Below are positions 7,728 through 15,164 of a stretch of 15,805 nucleotides of DNA, piece after piece (the stretch's first letter is position 1; each line of letters starts with the position of its first letter). The translations under genes were made by a program, and so were the position numbers. Source of the DNA: JBBIOI01 sp037443425 (GTDB taxonomy: Bacteria > Desulfobacterota > BSN033 > UBA1163). The stretch lies in NCBI GenBank assembly GCA_037443425.1, contig JBBIOI010000079.1, positions 1 through 15,805 of the forward strand. Reading direction: 5' to 3'. The notes beneath the pieces are model-generated. The model had not been told where the DNA came from. It did not search any database and saw nothing but the letters and a program-made list of their open reading frames with translations.

Positions 7728-9011
7728 ATGAGCAGGAAAAAGTCTATAGGATTTTATCAAAAGGCCATGTCGTTGATGCCAGGGGGGGTAAATAGTCCTG
7801 TAAGGGCATTTAAGGCGGTTGGGATTCCACCTATTTTTATTGACCGGGGCAAAGGTTCTAAGATATGGGATGTGGATGGGAATGAATACATTGATTATGT
7901 GGGTTCATGGGGGCCTATGATACTCGGCCATACCCATCCAAAGGTTGTAAGTGCTATTAAAAAGGCAACACAGAAAGGGACAAGTTTTGGAGCCCCTACT
8001 GTGTTGGAGATAGAGCTTGCCAATAAGATAAGAAAGGCCTTTCCTTCCATCGAATTAATAAGGATGGTTAACTCAGGTACAGAGGCAGTGATGAGTGCTA
8101 TTAGATTAGCAAGGGGTTATACAGGTAAAGATAAGATCATAAAGTTTGAGGGTTGTTATCATGGCCATGGAGATAGCCTTCTCGTAAAGGCGGGCTCAGG
8201 TGCTACAACGTTTGGTATACCTGATAGTCTTGGAGTTCCTTCAGATCTTGCCAGGCATACACTTACAGCCCTTTACAATAATCTTGATAGTGTTAAGAGC
8301 CTTTTGATTCAATACCCTGAGCAGATTGCATGCATTATCGTAGAACCGATTGCTGGAAACATGGGAGTAGTTTTACCTGAAAAGGGGTTTCTTGAAGGCT
8401 TAAGAAAGATATGTGATGAGAAGGGCATAATCTTAATTTTCGATGAGGTAATTACAGGATTCAGAGTTGCATATGGTGGTGTTCAAGAATTGTATGGAAT
8501 AAAGGCTGATCTTACATGTCTTGGAAAGATTATAGGAGGCGGTCTTCCAGTAGGGGCATATGGTGGTAAAAGAGGGATCATGGAAAGGGTTTCTCCACTT
8601 GGAGGGGTTTATCAGGCTGGAACACTTTCAGGAAATCCTATTGCAATGACAGCTGGTATTGCTACCCTTGATGTTTTAAAGACAAAGGGTTTCTATCAGG
8701 AGTTAGAAAAAAAGACAACATATTTAGTAGAAGGTATTTCAGAACTTGCTGATGAAAGACTTATCCCAATAACTATAAATAAAGCTACAGGGATGTTTAC
8801 TATCTTTTTTACAGAAGAGCCTGTAATCGATTATAGAACAGCAAAGAGGAGTAATACAAAACGTTTTTCACAATTCTTCGTTGAGATGCTTAACCAGGGT
8901 ATATATATACCTCCATCACAATTTGAAGCCTGGTTTGTCTCGATGGCTCATACCCAAAATGATTTGAATAAAACTATAGAGGCTTGTGATATAGCATTTA
9001 GGAAATTATGA
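7728..9011 (+). CDS. hemL: Glutamate-1-semialdehyde 2,1-aminomutase
   Basis: PLP enzyme converting glutamate-1-semialdehyde to 5-aminolevulinate in the C5 route to haem, sirohaem and corrinoids. The product has 427 residues, the usual length, as a class III aminotransferase fold. Signatures are MPGGVNSPVRAF at the N-terminus, FEGCYHGHGDSLLVK, DEVITGFR, and the PLP lysine K267 in LGKIIGGGLPVGAYGG, followed by GTLSGNPIAM. I prefer the ATG at 7728, ten bases after GGGAGGA; an in-frame GTG at 7722 would add two residues and has only a 4-nt spacer. Its presence means this organism uses the glutamate route and not ALA synthase. It follows the FAH-family gene by 6 nt. Confidence 0.97.
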   Translation: MSRKKSIGFYQKAMSLMPGGVNSPVRAFKAVGIPPIFIDRGKGSKIWDVDGNEYIDYVGSWGPMILGHTHPKVVSAIKKATQKGTSFGAPTVLEIELANKIRKAFPSIELIRMVNSGTEAVMSAIRLARGYTGKDKIIKFEGCYHGHGDSLLVKAGSGATTFGIPDSLGVPSDLARHTLTALYNNLDSVKSLLIQYPEQIACIIVEPIAGNMGVVLPEKGFLEGLRKICDEKGIILIFDEVITGFRVAYGGVQELYGIKADLTCLGKIIGGGLPVGAYGGKRGIMERVSPLGGVYQAGTLSGNPIAMTAGIATLDVLKTKGFYQELEKKTTYLVEGISELADERLIPITINKATGMFTIFFTEEPVIDYRTAKRSNTKRFSQFFVEMLNQGIYIPPSQFEAWFVSMAHTQNDLNKTIEACDIAFRKL

Positions 9012-9036
9012 AAAATTATAAGTGAAGAGTGAAAAG

Positions 9037-9660
9037 ATGGGTAGGGATATTAAATGTGTCATATATGATTGTGACGGAGTCCTCTTTGATTCGTTTGAGG
9101 CAAATCAAAAGTTATATAATGACCTTTGTTCAATGGTTGGAAGGTGTCCCCTAAAGGAGGAGGAAATAGAATACGCACATTCTCATACGGTTTTTGAAGC
9201 AATCCATTATATTTTCGGGGAAGATGGGTTTATGGAGCAAAAGGCGTTTGAGCTAATAAAAAAGGTAGATCTAAGAAATTATGTTTCACTTTTAAAGATG
9301 GAGCCACATCTTCGTCAGACCTTAAGTCTTCTTAAGGCAGGGGGTATAAAGAGGGCAATAAATACTAACAGAACGACTTCTATGAAGTATATTATGGAGG
9401 ATTTCAATCTTTGGCCTTTCTTTAATATGGTGGTTACTGCCCTTGATGTAAAAAATCCCAAACCCCATCCTGAATCTATTGAAAAGATACTTCAGACTCT
9501 TAATGTAAACAGAAATGAAGCTATCTTCGTCGGAGACTCTGAGGTTGATCAAAAGACTGCCTTTTCATCAGGTGTAAGGTTTGTTTCTTATAAAAATAGA
9601 GAAATCGGAAATGACTTTTTTATCGAAGACCACCTTGACCTCTTAGATATTGTCTTTTAA
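9037..9660 (+). CDS. HAD-superfamily hydrolase (phosphoglycolate phosphatase-like)
   Basis: Cytosolic haloacid-dehalogenase-type phosphatase of 207 residues. The first motif is YDCDGVLFDS with nucleophile D11 and acid D13; motif II is the threonine in INTNRTT; the motif III lysine is in KNPKPHP; motif IV is FVGDSEVDQKTA. Residues of about 20-80 form a helical cap, as in the beta-phosphoglucomutase/Gph group. The start is uncertain: the ATG at 9037 has a weak GAAGAG site, while a GTG at 9022 would add five residues. It closes the plus-strand run, 25 nt after hemL. HAD substrates cannot be read from sequence at this level; phosphoglycolate or another small sugar phosphate is possible. Confidence 0.88.
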   Translation: MGRDIKCVIYDCDGVLFDSFEANQKLYNDLCSMVGRCPLKEEEIEYAHSHTVFEAIHYIFGEDGFMEQKAFELIKKVDLRNYVSLLKMEPHLRQTLSLLKAGGIKRAINTNRTTSMKYIMEDFNLWPFFNMVVTALDVKNPKPHPESIEKILQTLNVNRNEAIFVGDSEVDQKTAFSSGVRFVSYKNREIGNDFFIEDHLDLLDIVF

Positions 9661-9669
9661 AGCAAAAAA

Positions 9670-9855
9670 CTATTCAGCATCTATATTTTTGAAGCGGATC
9701 CTTGTGCTTCTTTTTTCTGGAATCTCATCGCAGTAAATCTCTAACGACGCATTTCCTTCTTTGCCTTTAATCTTTACAGATAATACCCCTCCATGATAAA
9801 GATGTATGATGTCCTCCTTTGAAAGGGTAACCTTTGCAGTAATATCATTTACCAT
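9670..9855 (-). CDS. Small protein of unknown function (61 aa)
   Basis: I do not recognise this family. The reading frame is supported by context: GGAGGG (9863-9868) lies seven bases before the ATG at 9855, and a near-perfect promoter lies upstream. The product has 61 residues, is charged and soluble, has no cysteine cluster or membrane segment, and alternates polar and hydrophobic residues as in beta strands (for example VLSVKIKGK and ASLEIYCDE), with a single cysteine. It ends 9 nt from the convergent HAD gene stop. An in-frame ATG pair at 9868-9873 would add six residues but overlaps the ribosome site. It could be a small regulatory or binding protein; nothing more can be said. Confidence 0.6.
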   Translation of the reverse strand: MVNDITAKVTLSKEDIIHLYHGGVLSVKIKGKEGNASLEIYCDEIPEKRSTRIRFKNIDAE

Positions 9856-9922
9856 AGGATATCCCTCCATCATTCTCTTGGTTTAAGAAAATAGGAGATA
9901 AAAATTTATTAAAACCTTAAAA

Positions 9923-9951
9923 ATTATATGATTTTTGTTTTTTAAGTTCAA
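9923..9951 (-). promoter_or_regulatory. Strong sigma70-type promoter of the 61-residue gene
   Basis: On the minus strand, TTGAAC (9946-9951) is followed after exactly 17 bases by a perfect TATAAT (9923-9928). The predicted transcript start is near 9916, giving a leader of about 60 nt before the ATG at 9855. It is the best-looking promoter in the window. Confidence 0.7.
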
Positions 9952-9983
9952 TGGGAGTAATTTAATGTATTTAGAAATTTAGA

Positions 9984-10766
9984 CTAAAGAAAGTTGATCT
10001 CGAAAAGCTGAGAGGCATTGAAAGTTGTCTCTTTGGAGATAGATAAAATGTCCAAATCTTTCAATTGTGAGACATGTGAAAGTGTAGTCAGTACATCCTT
10101 TGGAGATGCTTCTTTCCCCTGATAGGAAACAGGGGAATCTGTCTCAAGGAGAATCCTTTCAATAGGTGTCCTCTTGATTGCTTCTTGATGGGGAGGGCTA
10201 TATGCAAGTGCAGGTGTAGCAGAAATAAAGTACCCTGACTCTATGATACGATCTAAAAGATTTAGAGGTCCACTATACCAGTGAAAAATTGCTTTTTTCA
10301 CATTTTTTCCTTTAACCATCTCAAAGACCTTTTGATGAGAAAACCGACAGTGAAGGATTACGGGTTTATCAAACTCATTGGCGATCTCCAACAGCCTCTC
10401 AAATACTTTAAACTGAAGCTCCTTTTTTAATTTAATTTTGTAATCAAGGCCAATCTCTCCGAGTGCAACTGCTTCATTAATGTGATCCTTTATCCATGTA
10501 AGATTGGCCTCTATCTCCTCTTCTTTAATCTCCCAGGGATGATAACCTATAGCAGGATAGATAAATTCAGGATTATCCATAGCGATCTCGAGTGTTTTTT
10601 TATTGGATTCTATATTCATTCCAACTGCGATAATTCCAATTACACCTGACTCTTTCGCTTCATGTATGGCCTTTGAAAGATTCTCCAATTCGTCAATATG
10701 TGCATGAGAATCAACGAGTTTTATTTGGGTTAAGAAATCCTTGCTGATAGATTTTGAATTCATCAT
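9984..10766 (-). CDS. TatD family metal-dependent hydrolase
   Basis: TIM-barrel amidohydrolase-superfamily protein of 260 residues; characterised TatD proteins are metal-dependent DNases with 3'-5' exonuclease activity. The metal ligands are all present: H21 and H23 in DSHAHID, E104 in GEIGLDY, H139 in LHCR, H162 in FHWYSG and D210 in LETDSP. Length and motif order are typical. Residues 1-15 before the barrel are slightly long for the family and could indicate a later true start, but no better ATG with a ribosome site is seen. No Shine-Dalgarno sequence precedes the ATG pair at 10761-10766, and the promoter lies immediately upstream. It is separated from the 61-residue gene by 128 bp. The physiological substrate is not known. 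Confidence 0.93.
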   Translation of the reverse strand: MMNSKSISKDFLTQIKLVDSHAHIDELENLSKAIHEAKESGVIGIIAVGMNIESNKKTLEIAMDNPEFIYPAIGYHPWEIKEEEIEANLTWIKDHINEAVALGEIGLDYKIKLKKELQFKVFERLLEIANEFDKPVILHCRFSHQKVFEMVKGKNVKKAIFHWYSGPLNLLDRIIESGYFISATPALAYSPPHQEAIKRTPIERILLETDSPVSYQGKEASPKDVLTTLSHVSQLKDLDILSISKETTFNASQLFEINFL

Positions 10767-10772
10767 AAATTT

Positions 10773-10801
10773 TTGATAATCTTTAAAAAAGGTTTTGTCA
10801 A
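10773..10801 (-). promoter_or_regulatory. Promoter of the TatD gene
   Basis: On the minus strand, a perfect TTGACA (10796-10801) is followed after 17 bases by TATCAA (10773-10778), four of six matches to the -10 consensus. The expected transcript start is 5-9 nt further, around 10764-10768, which falls on the ATG at 10766. No ribosome site fits in between. Confidence 0.55.
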
Positions 10802-10813
10802 ATAAAAAACTTG

Positions 10814-11005
10814 AGACCTCTGAAAAAGTCTTTGATTAGACTGCTGAGGTAGGGTTCAAAACCCTTCGAATGCGGGCTTTTAATTTTTAAATTGCTAACA
10901 ATCGCTTTAAAAAAAACCCAATTATTTTAAGGAGATTTATCAATAGTGCTAAACTAATAATAAAGGTATTTATGAAAGAATTTTTAAATAGTTTTTCAGA
11001 GGTCT
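10814..11005. repeat. MITE-like unit with 14-bp terminal inverted repeats
   Basis: AGACCTCTGAAAAA at 10814-10827 recurs as its exact reverse complement at 10992-11005. The 164 bp between are AT-rich and carry no gene of useful length. A direct repeat ACTTGA at 10809-10814 and 11008-11013 flanks the unit and might be a target duplication, although it overlaps the left repeat by one base and leaves three bases over on the right. A small hairpin AGGGTT-CAA-AACCCT lies near the left end (about 10851-10866). The unit could be a miniature inverted-repeat element or a decayed IS end. No transposase is present in the window. Confidence 0.5.
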
Positions 11006-11031
11006 TTACTTGATAGGTAGGCTAAAAATAG

Positions 11032-11044
11032 CACCCAAAGGGTG
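11032..11044. other. Short hairpin CACCC-AAA-GGGTG
   Basis: A perfect five-pair stem with a three-base loop, between the MITE-like unit and the palindromic repeat. It is not followed by a T run, so it is not a typical terminator. It may be the edge of the neighbouring repeat. Confidence 0.3.
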
Positions 11045-11045
11045 T

Positions 11046-11121
11046 GTGACAATGAAATGAAGTCATTAAGAGACCGGATGGCGTGGTTCCTTCGTTTCAC
11101 TTTAGGACACGCCTCGCAATA
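11046..11121. repeat. Hairpin-forming repeat of the ATTGCGAGG type
   Basis: Stem GGCGTG (11080-11085) pairs with CACGCC (11108-11113); after a two-base bulge TCCT (11088-11091) pairs with AGGA (11104-11107), leaving a 12-base loop. Read on the minus strand the segment begins ATTGCGAGG and runs through a GTGAAACGAAGG piece to a GGTCTCTTAATGAC end. From memory this resembles short dispersed repeats containing CATTGCGAGG and CGAAGCAATCTC that occur in many bacterial genomes. Only one copy is in the window, so the repeat call is inference. Confidence 0.4.
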
Positions 11122-11226
11122 CCAATCTGAGTGCTCCTTACCTTCACTTATCTTATGAGGAGGGAAGGAGGGGAAAAAGGAAGATATTGATGTTATAATT
11201 TTTTTGTTGGGTTCAAAGAATAAAAT
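11114..11226. other. Gene-free stretch before purC, with purine tract
   Basis: This completes the 460-bp gap between tatD and purC. Bases 11156-11184 are an almost pure purine run rich in GGAGG and GGGG, with four G runs that could form a two-tetrad quadruplex. CTCCTT at 11134-11139 can pair with AAGGAG at 11165-11170. No reading frame with codon character was seen. Confidence 0.35.
11194..11199 (+). promoter_or_regulatory. Candidate -10 box of purC
   Basis: A perfect TATAAT lies 51 bases before the purC ATG. Seventeen bases upstream is GGGAAA, not a usable -35, so this would need an activator or another promoter type. It is the only good -10 in the gap. Confidence 0.35.
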
Positions 11227-11250
11227 TTGATTTTAGGAAACGGAGATAGT

Positions 11251-12138
11251 ATGAGATCAGAAATTTTATTTGAAACAAATTTTAAGGATCTAAATCTGAG
11301 AGGAAGAGGGAAGGTTAGGGATATATATGATTTTGGAGATCGACTATTGATTGTAGCAACAGATAGGATATCGGCCTTTGATGTCGTAATGAAAGATCCT
11401 ATACCTGATAAGGGAAGGATTCTAACACAGATTTCAAAATTTTGGTTCGATTTTACAAAAGAGATTGTTTCAAATCACCTCATTTCTACAGATGTGGAAG
11501 AATTTCCAAATGAATGTCAAAAATATAGGGAGTCACTTATCGGTCGTTCCATGTTAGTTTTAAAAGCAGACCCTCTACCAGTTGAGTGTGTTGTGAGAGG
11601 CTATCTTTCCGGGTCAGGATGGGAAGAATATAAAAAGACAGGGAAGATATGTGGGATTTCTATTCCAGAAGGGCTTTTAGAGTCATCGAAACTTGAGCAA
11701 CCTATATTTACACCTGCCACAAAGGCTGAAATAGGGAAACACGATGAAAACATAACATTTGACGAAATGGAAAGGATTGTAGGCAAGGGAGTTGCAGAAA
11801 AACTTAAATCCCTTTCAATTGCTATTTATGAAAAGGCACGAGACTATGCAGAAAAAAGGGGGATTATTATAGCGGATACAAAGATGGAATTCGGATTAAG
11901 CCATGGTGAGATTATACTTATTGATGAACTTCTTACCCCTGACTCCTCAAGATTCTGGCCAAAGGATGAATATAAGCCTGGTGGTCCTCAAAAGAGTTTT
12001 GATAAGCAATATTTGAGAGACTATCTTATTTCAATAAATTGGAATAAGACTCCACCACCACCTGAATTACCACAGGAGGTCATTGAAAAGACAAGGGAGA
12101 AATATCTCGAGGCCTACCAGAGGTTGGTTAAAATCTAA
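11251..12138 (+). CDS. purC: Phosphoribosylaminoimidazole-succinocarboxamide synthase
   Basis: SAICAR synthetase, the ATP-dependent ligation of aspartate to CAIR in purine synthesis. The start is the ATG at 11251, five bases after CGGAG; a TTG at 11227 upstream is not needed. The product has 295 residues, the longer form of the family. Signatures in order: GRGKVRDIYDFGD with the ATP loop, ATDRISAFDV, DKGRILTQIS, VECVVRGYLSGSGW, KAEIGKHDENI, ADTKMEFG, and DELLTPDSSRFWP with KPGGPQKSFDKQ. It stands alone on the plus strand, after the repeat-rich gap and converging on hdrB with 35 bp between stops and no visible terminator. Confident. Confidence 0.97.
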   Translation: MRSEILFETNFKDLNLRGRGKVRDIYDFGDRLLIVATDRISAFDVVMKDPIPDKGRILTQISKFWFDFTKEIVSNHLISTDVEEFPNECQKYRESLIGRSMLVLKADPLPVECVVRGYLSGSGWEEYKKTGKICGISIPEGLLESSKLEQPIFTPATKAEIGKHDENITFDEMERIVGKGVAEKLKSLSIAIYEKARDYAEKRGIIIADTKMEFGLSHGEIILIDELLTPDSSRFWPKDEYKPGGPQKSFDKQYLRDYLISINWNKTPPPPELPQEVIEKTREKYLEAYQRLVKI

Positions 12139-12173
12139 TTTAATGGATTAATATTTAAACAGTTAGGAGATCC

Positions 12174-13043
12174 TTACATGAGTCCGATGCTTCCTAATAC
12201 TTCGCGAGGACTGGTTATAAGTTTTTCTAATCCTACCTCCTCTGGAATGGCTCCAAAGGCAAGTCCCATAAGCTGTGTGATGTACAGAACAGGTATTCCA
12301 TAGTGTGTTTTATAAATTTCTTCAATCTGTTTTTGTCTGCCGTCAAGATTTGCCTGGCATAGAGGACAACAAACCGATATCAGGTTGGCACCTGCTTCTT
12401 TGGCCTCCCTTAAAATATCATTTGAAAGTTTTAAAACGATATCAGATCTTGTAAGTGTCATAGAAACACCACAGCATTCGGTTTTATAGGACCAATCAAT
12501 AGTCTCTGCTCCAAGAATATTTAGTATAGAGTCCATACTCTGTGGGTTTTCAACGTTATCAAAACGCGAGACCTTTGGTGGACGGGTAAGGACACAGCCG
12601 TAATAACAGGCTATCTTTAAGCCTCTTAGTTTCCTCTTCATCCTATGTCTGATTCTTTCAAGGCCGAGTTCATGGAAGACCTCGAGTGGGTGATAGACCC
12701 TTAGTTTGCCATAGTATTCATAATCAAAAAGTTTATGAATCGTTTTTCTTAATTCTTGATTCTCCTGGATCTCGATATTAGCCACTTTGAATCTTAAGAG
12801 ACAGGCTACACAGGGTGCAATCAATCTATCAAAACCGTCCCTCTCAGCATGGATGAGATTAAGGACGGGCAGTGCAATTGAAAGCAGGTGTGATGTTGAG
12901 TGTGCTGAAGAGGCACCACAACAGACCCAGTCTTTTAATTCGACCAATTCAATTCCAAGGGCTTTGGCAACATATTTAAAAGAGATGTTAAATTCTATGC
13001 CTGAAGAATGAAGTGAACATCCTGGATAATATGCATAACGCAT
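12174..13043 (-). CDS. hdrB: Heterodisulfide reductase subunit B-like protein (two CCG domains)
   Basis: Cytosolic redox subunit of the HdrB type; in methanogens HdrB binds two non-cubane [4Fe-4S] clusters and reduces a heterodisulfide, while in bacteria homologues pair with HdrC in electron-transfer or flavin-bifurcating complexes. The product has 289 residues with two complete cysteine-rich CCG domains: C9, C41-C42, C78-x-x-C81 and C150, C190-C191, C226-x-x-C229. All expected cluster cysteines are present. The start at 13043 follows AAGGAG (13053-13058) and lies 35 nt after the hdrC stop. It is the last gene of the minus-strand operon and converges with purC. The electron partner is unknown because bacteria lack the methanogen thiols; a MetF-linked role is inferred from context. 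Confidence 0.92.
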   Translation of the reverse strand: MRYAYYPGCSLHSSGIEFNISFKYVAKALGIELVELKDWVCCGASSAHSTSHLLSIALPVLNLIHAERDGFDRLIAPCVACLLRFKVANIEIQENQELRKTIHKLFDYEYYGKLRVYHPLEVFHELGLERIRHRMKRKLRGLKIACYYGCVLTRPPKVSRFDNVENPQSMDSILNILGAETIDWSYKTECCGVSMTLTRSDIVLKLSNDILREAKEAGANLISVCCPLCQANLDGRQKQIEEIYKTHYGIPVLYITQLMGLAFGAIPEEVGLEKLITSPREVLGSIGLM

Positions 13044-13078
13044 TTTACTAATCTCCTTTTGAGCTGATTTTTCTGGAT

Positions 13079-13660
13079 TTATTCGAGTTTTGGGCTTTTA
13101 TATGATGTTTTTTCTAATTCCTCTATCATTGATATTACCTTCTGAAGTTCTTTTCTTGCAGGGCTTTTATGTGGAAAGATTTTTAATTTACCCCTTATCA
13201 ACATTGGATAGGCCATATCAATATCCTTAAAGGGTGTTAACATTCTTAGATTAATAAGTAAGGCAAGACCAAGCTCATATATCCTTCCAAATCTTTCTAC
13301 AAGTGCTAAAAATATTCGATGTAAGGAAGGTATGTATGGATGGGGGTTATAATATTCAACATTTTTAGAAAGCTCCCTCAATCCATCTATAACCCTTGGG
13401 ATGTTGATGTCCTGCGGGCATCGTGTATTACATGTCTCACAGGATAAACATATCCAGATTGTTCCTGACCAGTAGATTTCTTCTTCCAATCCCAGCTGAA
13501 TGGCTCTCATCAACTCATGAGGCTTCATCTTCATTGTGTACGAAGAGGGACATCCAAGAGTGCATTTCCTGCATTGATAGCATAACATCACATTTTCACC
13601 TGTTAATGATTGAATGTGGCGAGCAAAATTTAAAGTATTCTTTGACACTATTACACTCAT
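13079..13660 (-). CDS. hdrC: Heterodisulfide reductase subunit C-like ferredoxin protein
   Basis: Iron-sulfur electron carrier of 193 residues that passes electrons to HdrB. Two [4Fe-4S] motifs: C27-x-x-C30-x-x-C33-xxx-C37-P and C71-x-x-C74-x-x-C77-xxx-C81-P. The rest is helical, as in other HdrC proteins. The true start is the ATG at 13660 (MSVIV...), with AGAGGT seven bases upstream at about 13668-13674. An in-frame ATG at 13723 would add 21 residues that overlap the kinase gene and look unlike the family. The kinase stop lies 13 nt upstream and overlaps the ribosome site region, so translation is probably coupled. Followed by hdrB after 35 nt. No HdrA flavin subunit is in the window. Confidence 0.93.
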   Translation of the reverse strand: MSVIVSKNTLNFARHIQSLTGENVMLCYQCRKCTLGCPSSYTMKMKPHELMRAIQLGLEEEIYWSGTIWICLSCETCNTRCPQDINIPRVIDGLRELSKNVEYYNPHPYIPSLHRIFLALVERFGRIYELGLALLINLRMLTPFKDIDMAYPMLIRGKLKIFPHKSPARKELQKVISMIEELEKTSYKSPKLE

Positions 13661-13673
13661 ATCTATTACCTCT

Positions 13674-15149
13674 TTATCCTTTTGGAAGTAGGATTGTAAA
13701 TGTAGTTCCCTTTCCTTCTTCACTTTCTACAGAGATAGAACCCATATGGGCATCAACAATACTTTTGACTATTGAAAGACCCAATCCTGTTCCAACAATC
13801 TGACGGGTCTGAGAAGTTTTTACACGATAAAACTTATCAAATATTCTTGGAAGATCTTCTTTTTTTATTCCGATACCCGTATCTGAAACCTGACTTTTCA
13901 CAAAACCTCCTTCCTCACTCAGGGTAATGGAGACCCTTCCTCCTTCGGGTGTGTATTTAATGGCATTGGAGATAAGATTTGTAAAGATTCCTTCCATGCT
14001 GTTACGATCGGCATGAATAATGGGGCCTTGGGGAGGAATGAAAAGCTGTAGGTCAATCTTCTTCTGTTCAGCCTCTATCTTCATCAAATCTGCTACCTTT
14101 TGAATAACATCTCCAAGATAGAGTGGTTCTTTATATTGAACCATTTTCCCTGCTTCTATCTTAGATAAATCAAGGAGGTCTTTTATGAGATCAAGAAGTC
14201 CTTTTACCCTCTCTTTTGCTCGAAGTAGTATCTTTTCCTGTTTTTCTGTTAATTCACCTGCAATCCTATTTAATAGGACAGATAATTGTTGTTCTATTGC
14301 GGAAATGGGAGCACGAAGTTCATGTGTGACCATGGCAATAAATTCGGATTTCATTTTATCGAGTTCCTTGAGATAGCTTATGTCCTGCAGTACGGTAACT
14401 GAACCAATAATCTCACCAAGATCATTCTTCACCGGGGCAGTATGTGCCCTTAAATAGTTTTCTCCGATGCTCAATTCCTGAGACATTGAAGTAAAACCTT
14501 TTTCATTCGCCTTTAATCCTTCTTCTATAATATTGGATAGCTCAATGGGAAGATTACATTGAGATACAGATTTTCCCAAAAGATTCGATTCAGGGGAATT
14601 TAACATTCGGCTTGCAGCAGGATTACACAGTACAATGCAACTATCCCGATCACAAACAAGAATCCCATCAACCATACAATTGATGATTGTTTTGATCCTT
14701 GATTTTTCCATTGCAATATCACGAAGAGTTCTCTCCCTTTCAAGTCTTAGAAGTTCCGCCTCTCTCTGAAGGGCACGACGTTCCAATGCCCTTTTAACCA
14801 CTATGCGGAGTTGATCCGATGTGAATGGTTTTGCAATGAAATCATATGCCCCTTTCTTCATAGCCTCGACAGCAGATTCAACAGTTGCATAACCTGTAAT
14901 GACTATTATTAGAAGATCGGGACAGATGGAGAGGGCCTTTTCAAGGACTTCCATTCCATTCATTCCAGGCATCATAAGGTCAAGCAGGATTACATCTAAA
15001 CTTTTAAATTTATCTTTAATTAGACTTAGCCCCTGATTTCCATTTTCTGCAGTTATAACTCCCCACCCATCTTTAGATAAGATGCGAGAACAGCCATCCC
15101 TAATAATCTGTTCATCATCAATGACAAGAATTTTTACCTGTTCACACAT
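13674..15149 (-). CDS. Soluble receiver-PAS-histidine kinase protein
   Basis: Cytosolic two-component protein of 491 residues with no membrane segment. Residues 4-120 are a receiver domain with acidic pocket D11-D12, phospho-acceptor D57 (LLDLMMP), T85 and K107 (AKPF). A coiled helix at about 120-150 links to a PAS domain (about 150-260, MVDGILVCDRDSCIVLCNPAA), which may sense a small ligand or redox state. The dimerisation domain has H276 in VTHELRAP. The ATPase domain has the N box NLISNAIKYTPEGG, G1 SDTGIGI, F box FDKFYRV and G2 GTGLGLSIV. All kinase residues are intact. The ATG at 15149 directly follows an in-frame TAG and a weak GAAGGTG site. It sits between a receiver gene and hdrC, suggesting control linked to redox metabolism. 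Its output partner may be the neighbouring receiver. Confidence 0.94.
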   Translation of the reverse strand: MCEQVKILVIDDEQIIRDGCSRILSKDGWGVITAENGNQGLSLIKDKFKSLDVILLDLMMPGMNGMEVLEKALSICPDLLIIVITGYATVESAVEAMKKGAYDFIAKPFTSDQLRIVVKRALERRALQREAELLRLERERTLRDIAMEKSRIKTIINCMVDGILVCDRDSCIVLCNPAASRMLNSPESNLLGKSVSQCNLPIELSNIIEEGLKANEKGFTSMSQELSIGENYLRAHTAPVKNDLGEIIGSVTVLQDISYLKELDKMKSEFIAMVTHELRAPISAIEQQLSVLLNRIAGELTEKQEKILLRAKERVKGLLDLIKDLLDLSKIEAGKMVQYKEPLYLGDVIQKVADLMKIEAEQKKIDLQLFIPPQGPIIHADRNSMEGIFTNLISNAIKYTPEGGRVSITLSEEGGFVKSQVSDTGIGIKKEDLPRIFDKFYRVKTSQTRQIVGTGLGLSIVKSIVDAHMGSISVESEEGKGTTFTILLPKG

Positions 15150-15164
15150 CTACATCAACACCTT

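Noticed and set aside
10840..10880. Sequence with a tRNA T-arm look (AGGG-TTCAAAA-CCCT)
   Set aside because: No matching acceptor stem, anticodon arm or CCA end could be drawn around it. It is better read as a small hairpin inside the MITE-like unit.
10830..10990. Remnant transposase gene inside the MITE-like unit
   Set aside because: Short frames exist on both strands but none has recognisable transposase motifs or sufficient length.
12139..12173. Bidirectional terminator between purC and hdrB
   Set aside because: I looked for a hairpin with T runs in the 35-bp convergent gap and saw none.
13423..13803. Plus-strand reading frame of 126 codons opposite hdrC and the kinase
   Set aside because: It lies across the junction of two well-supported minus-strand genes and has no ribosome site or family resemblance.
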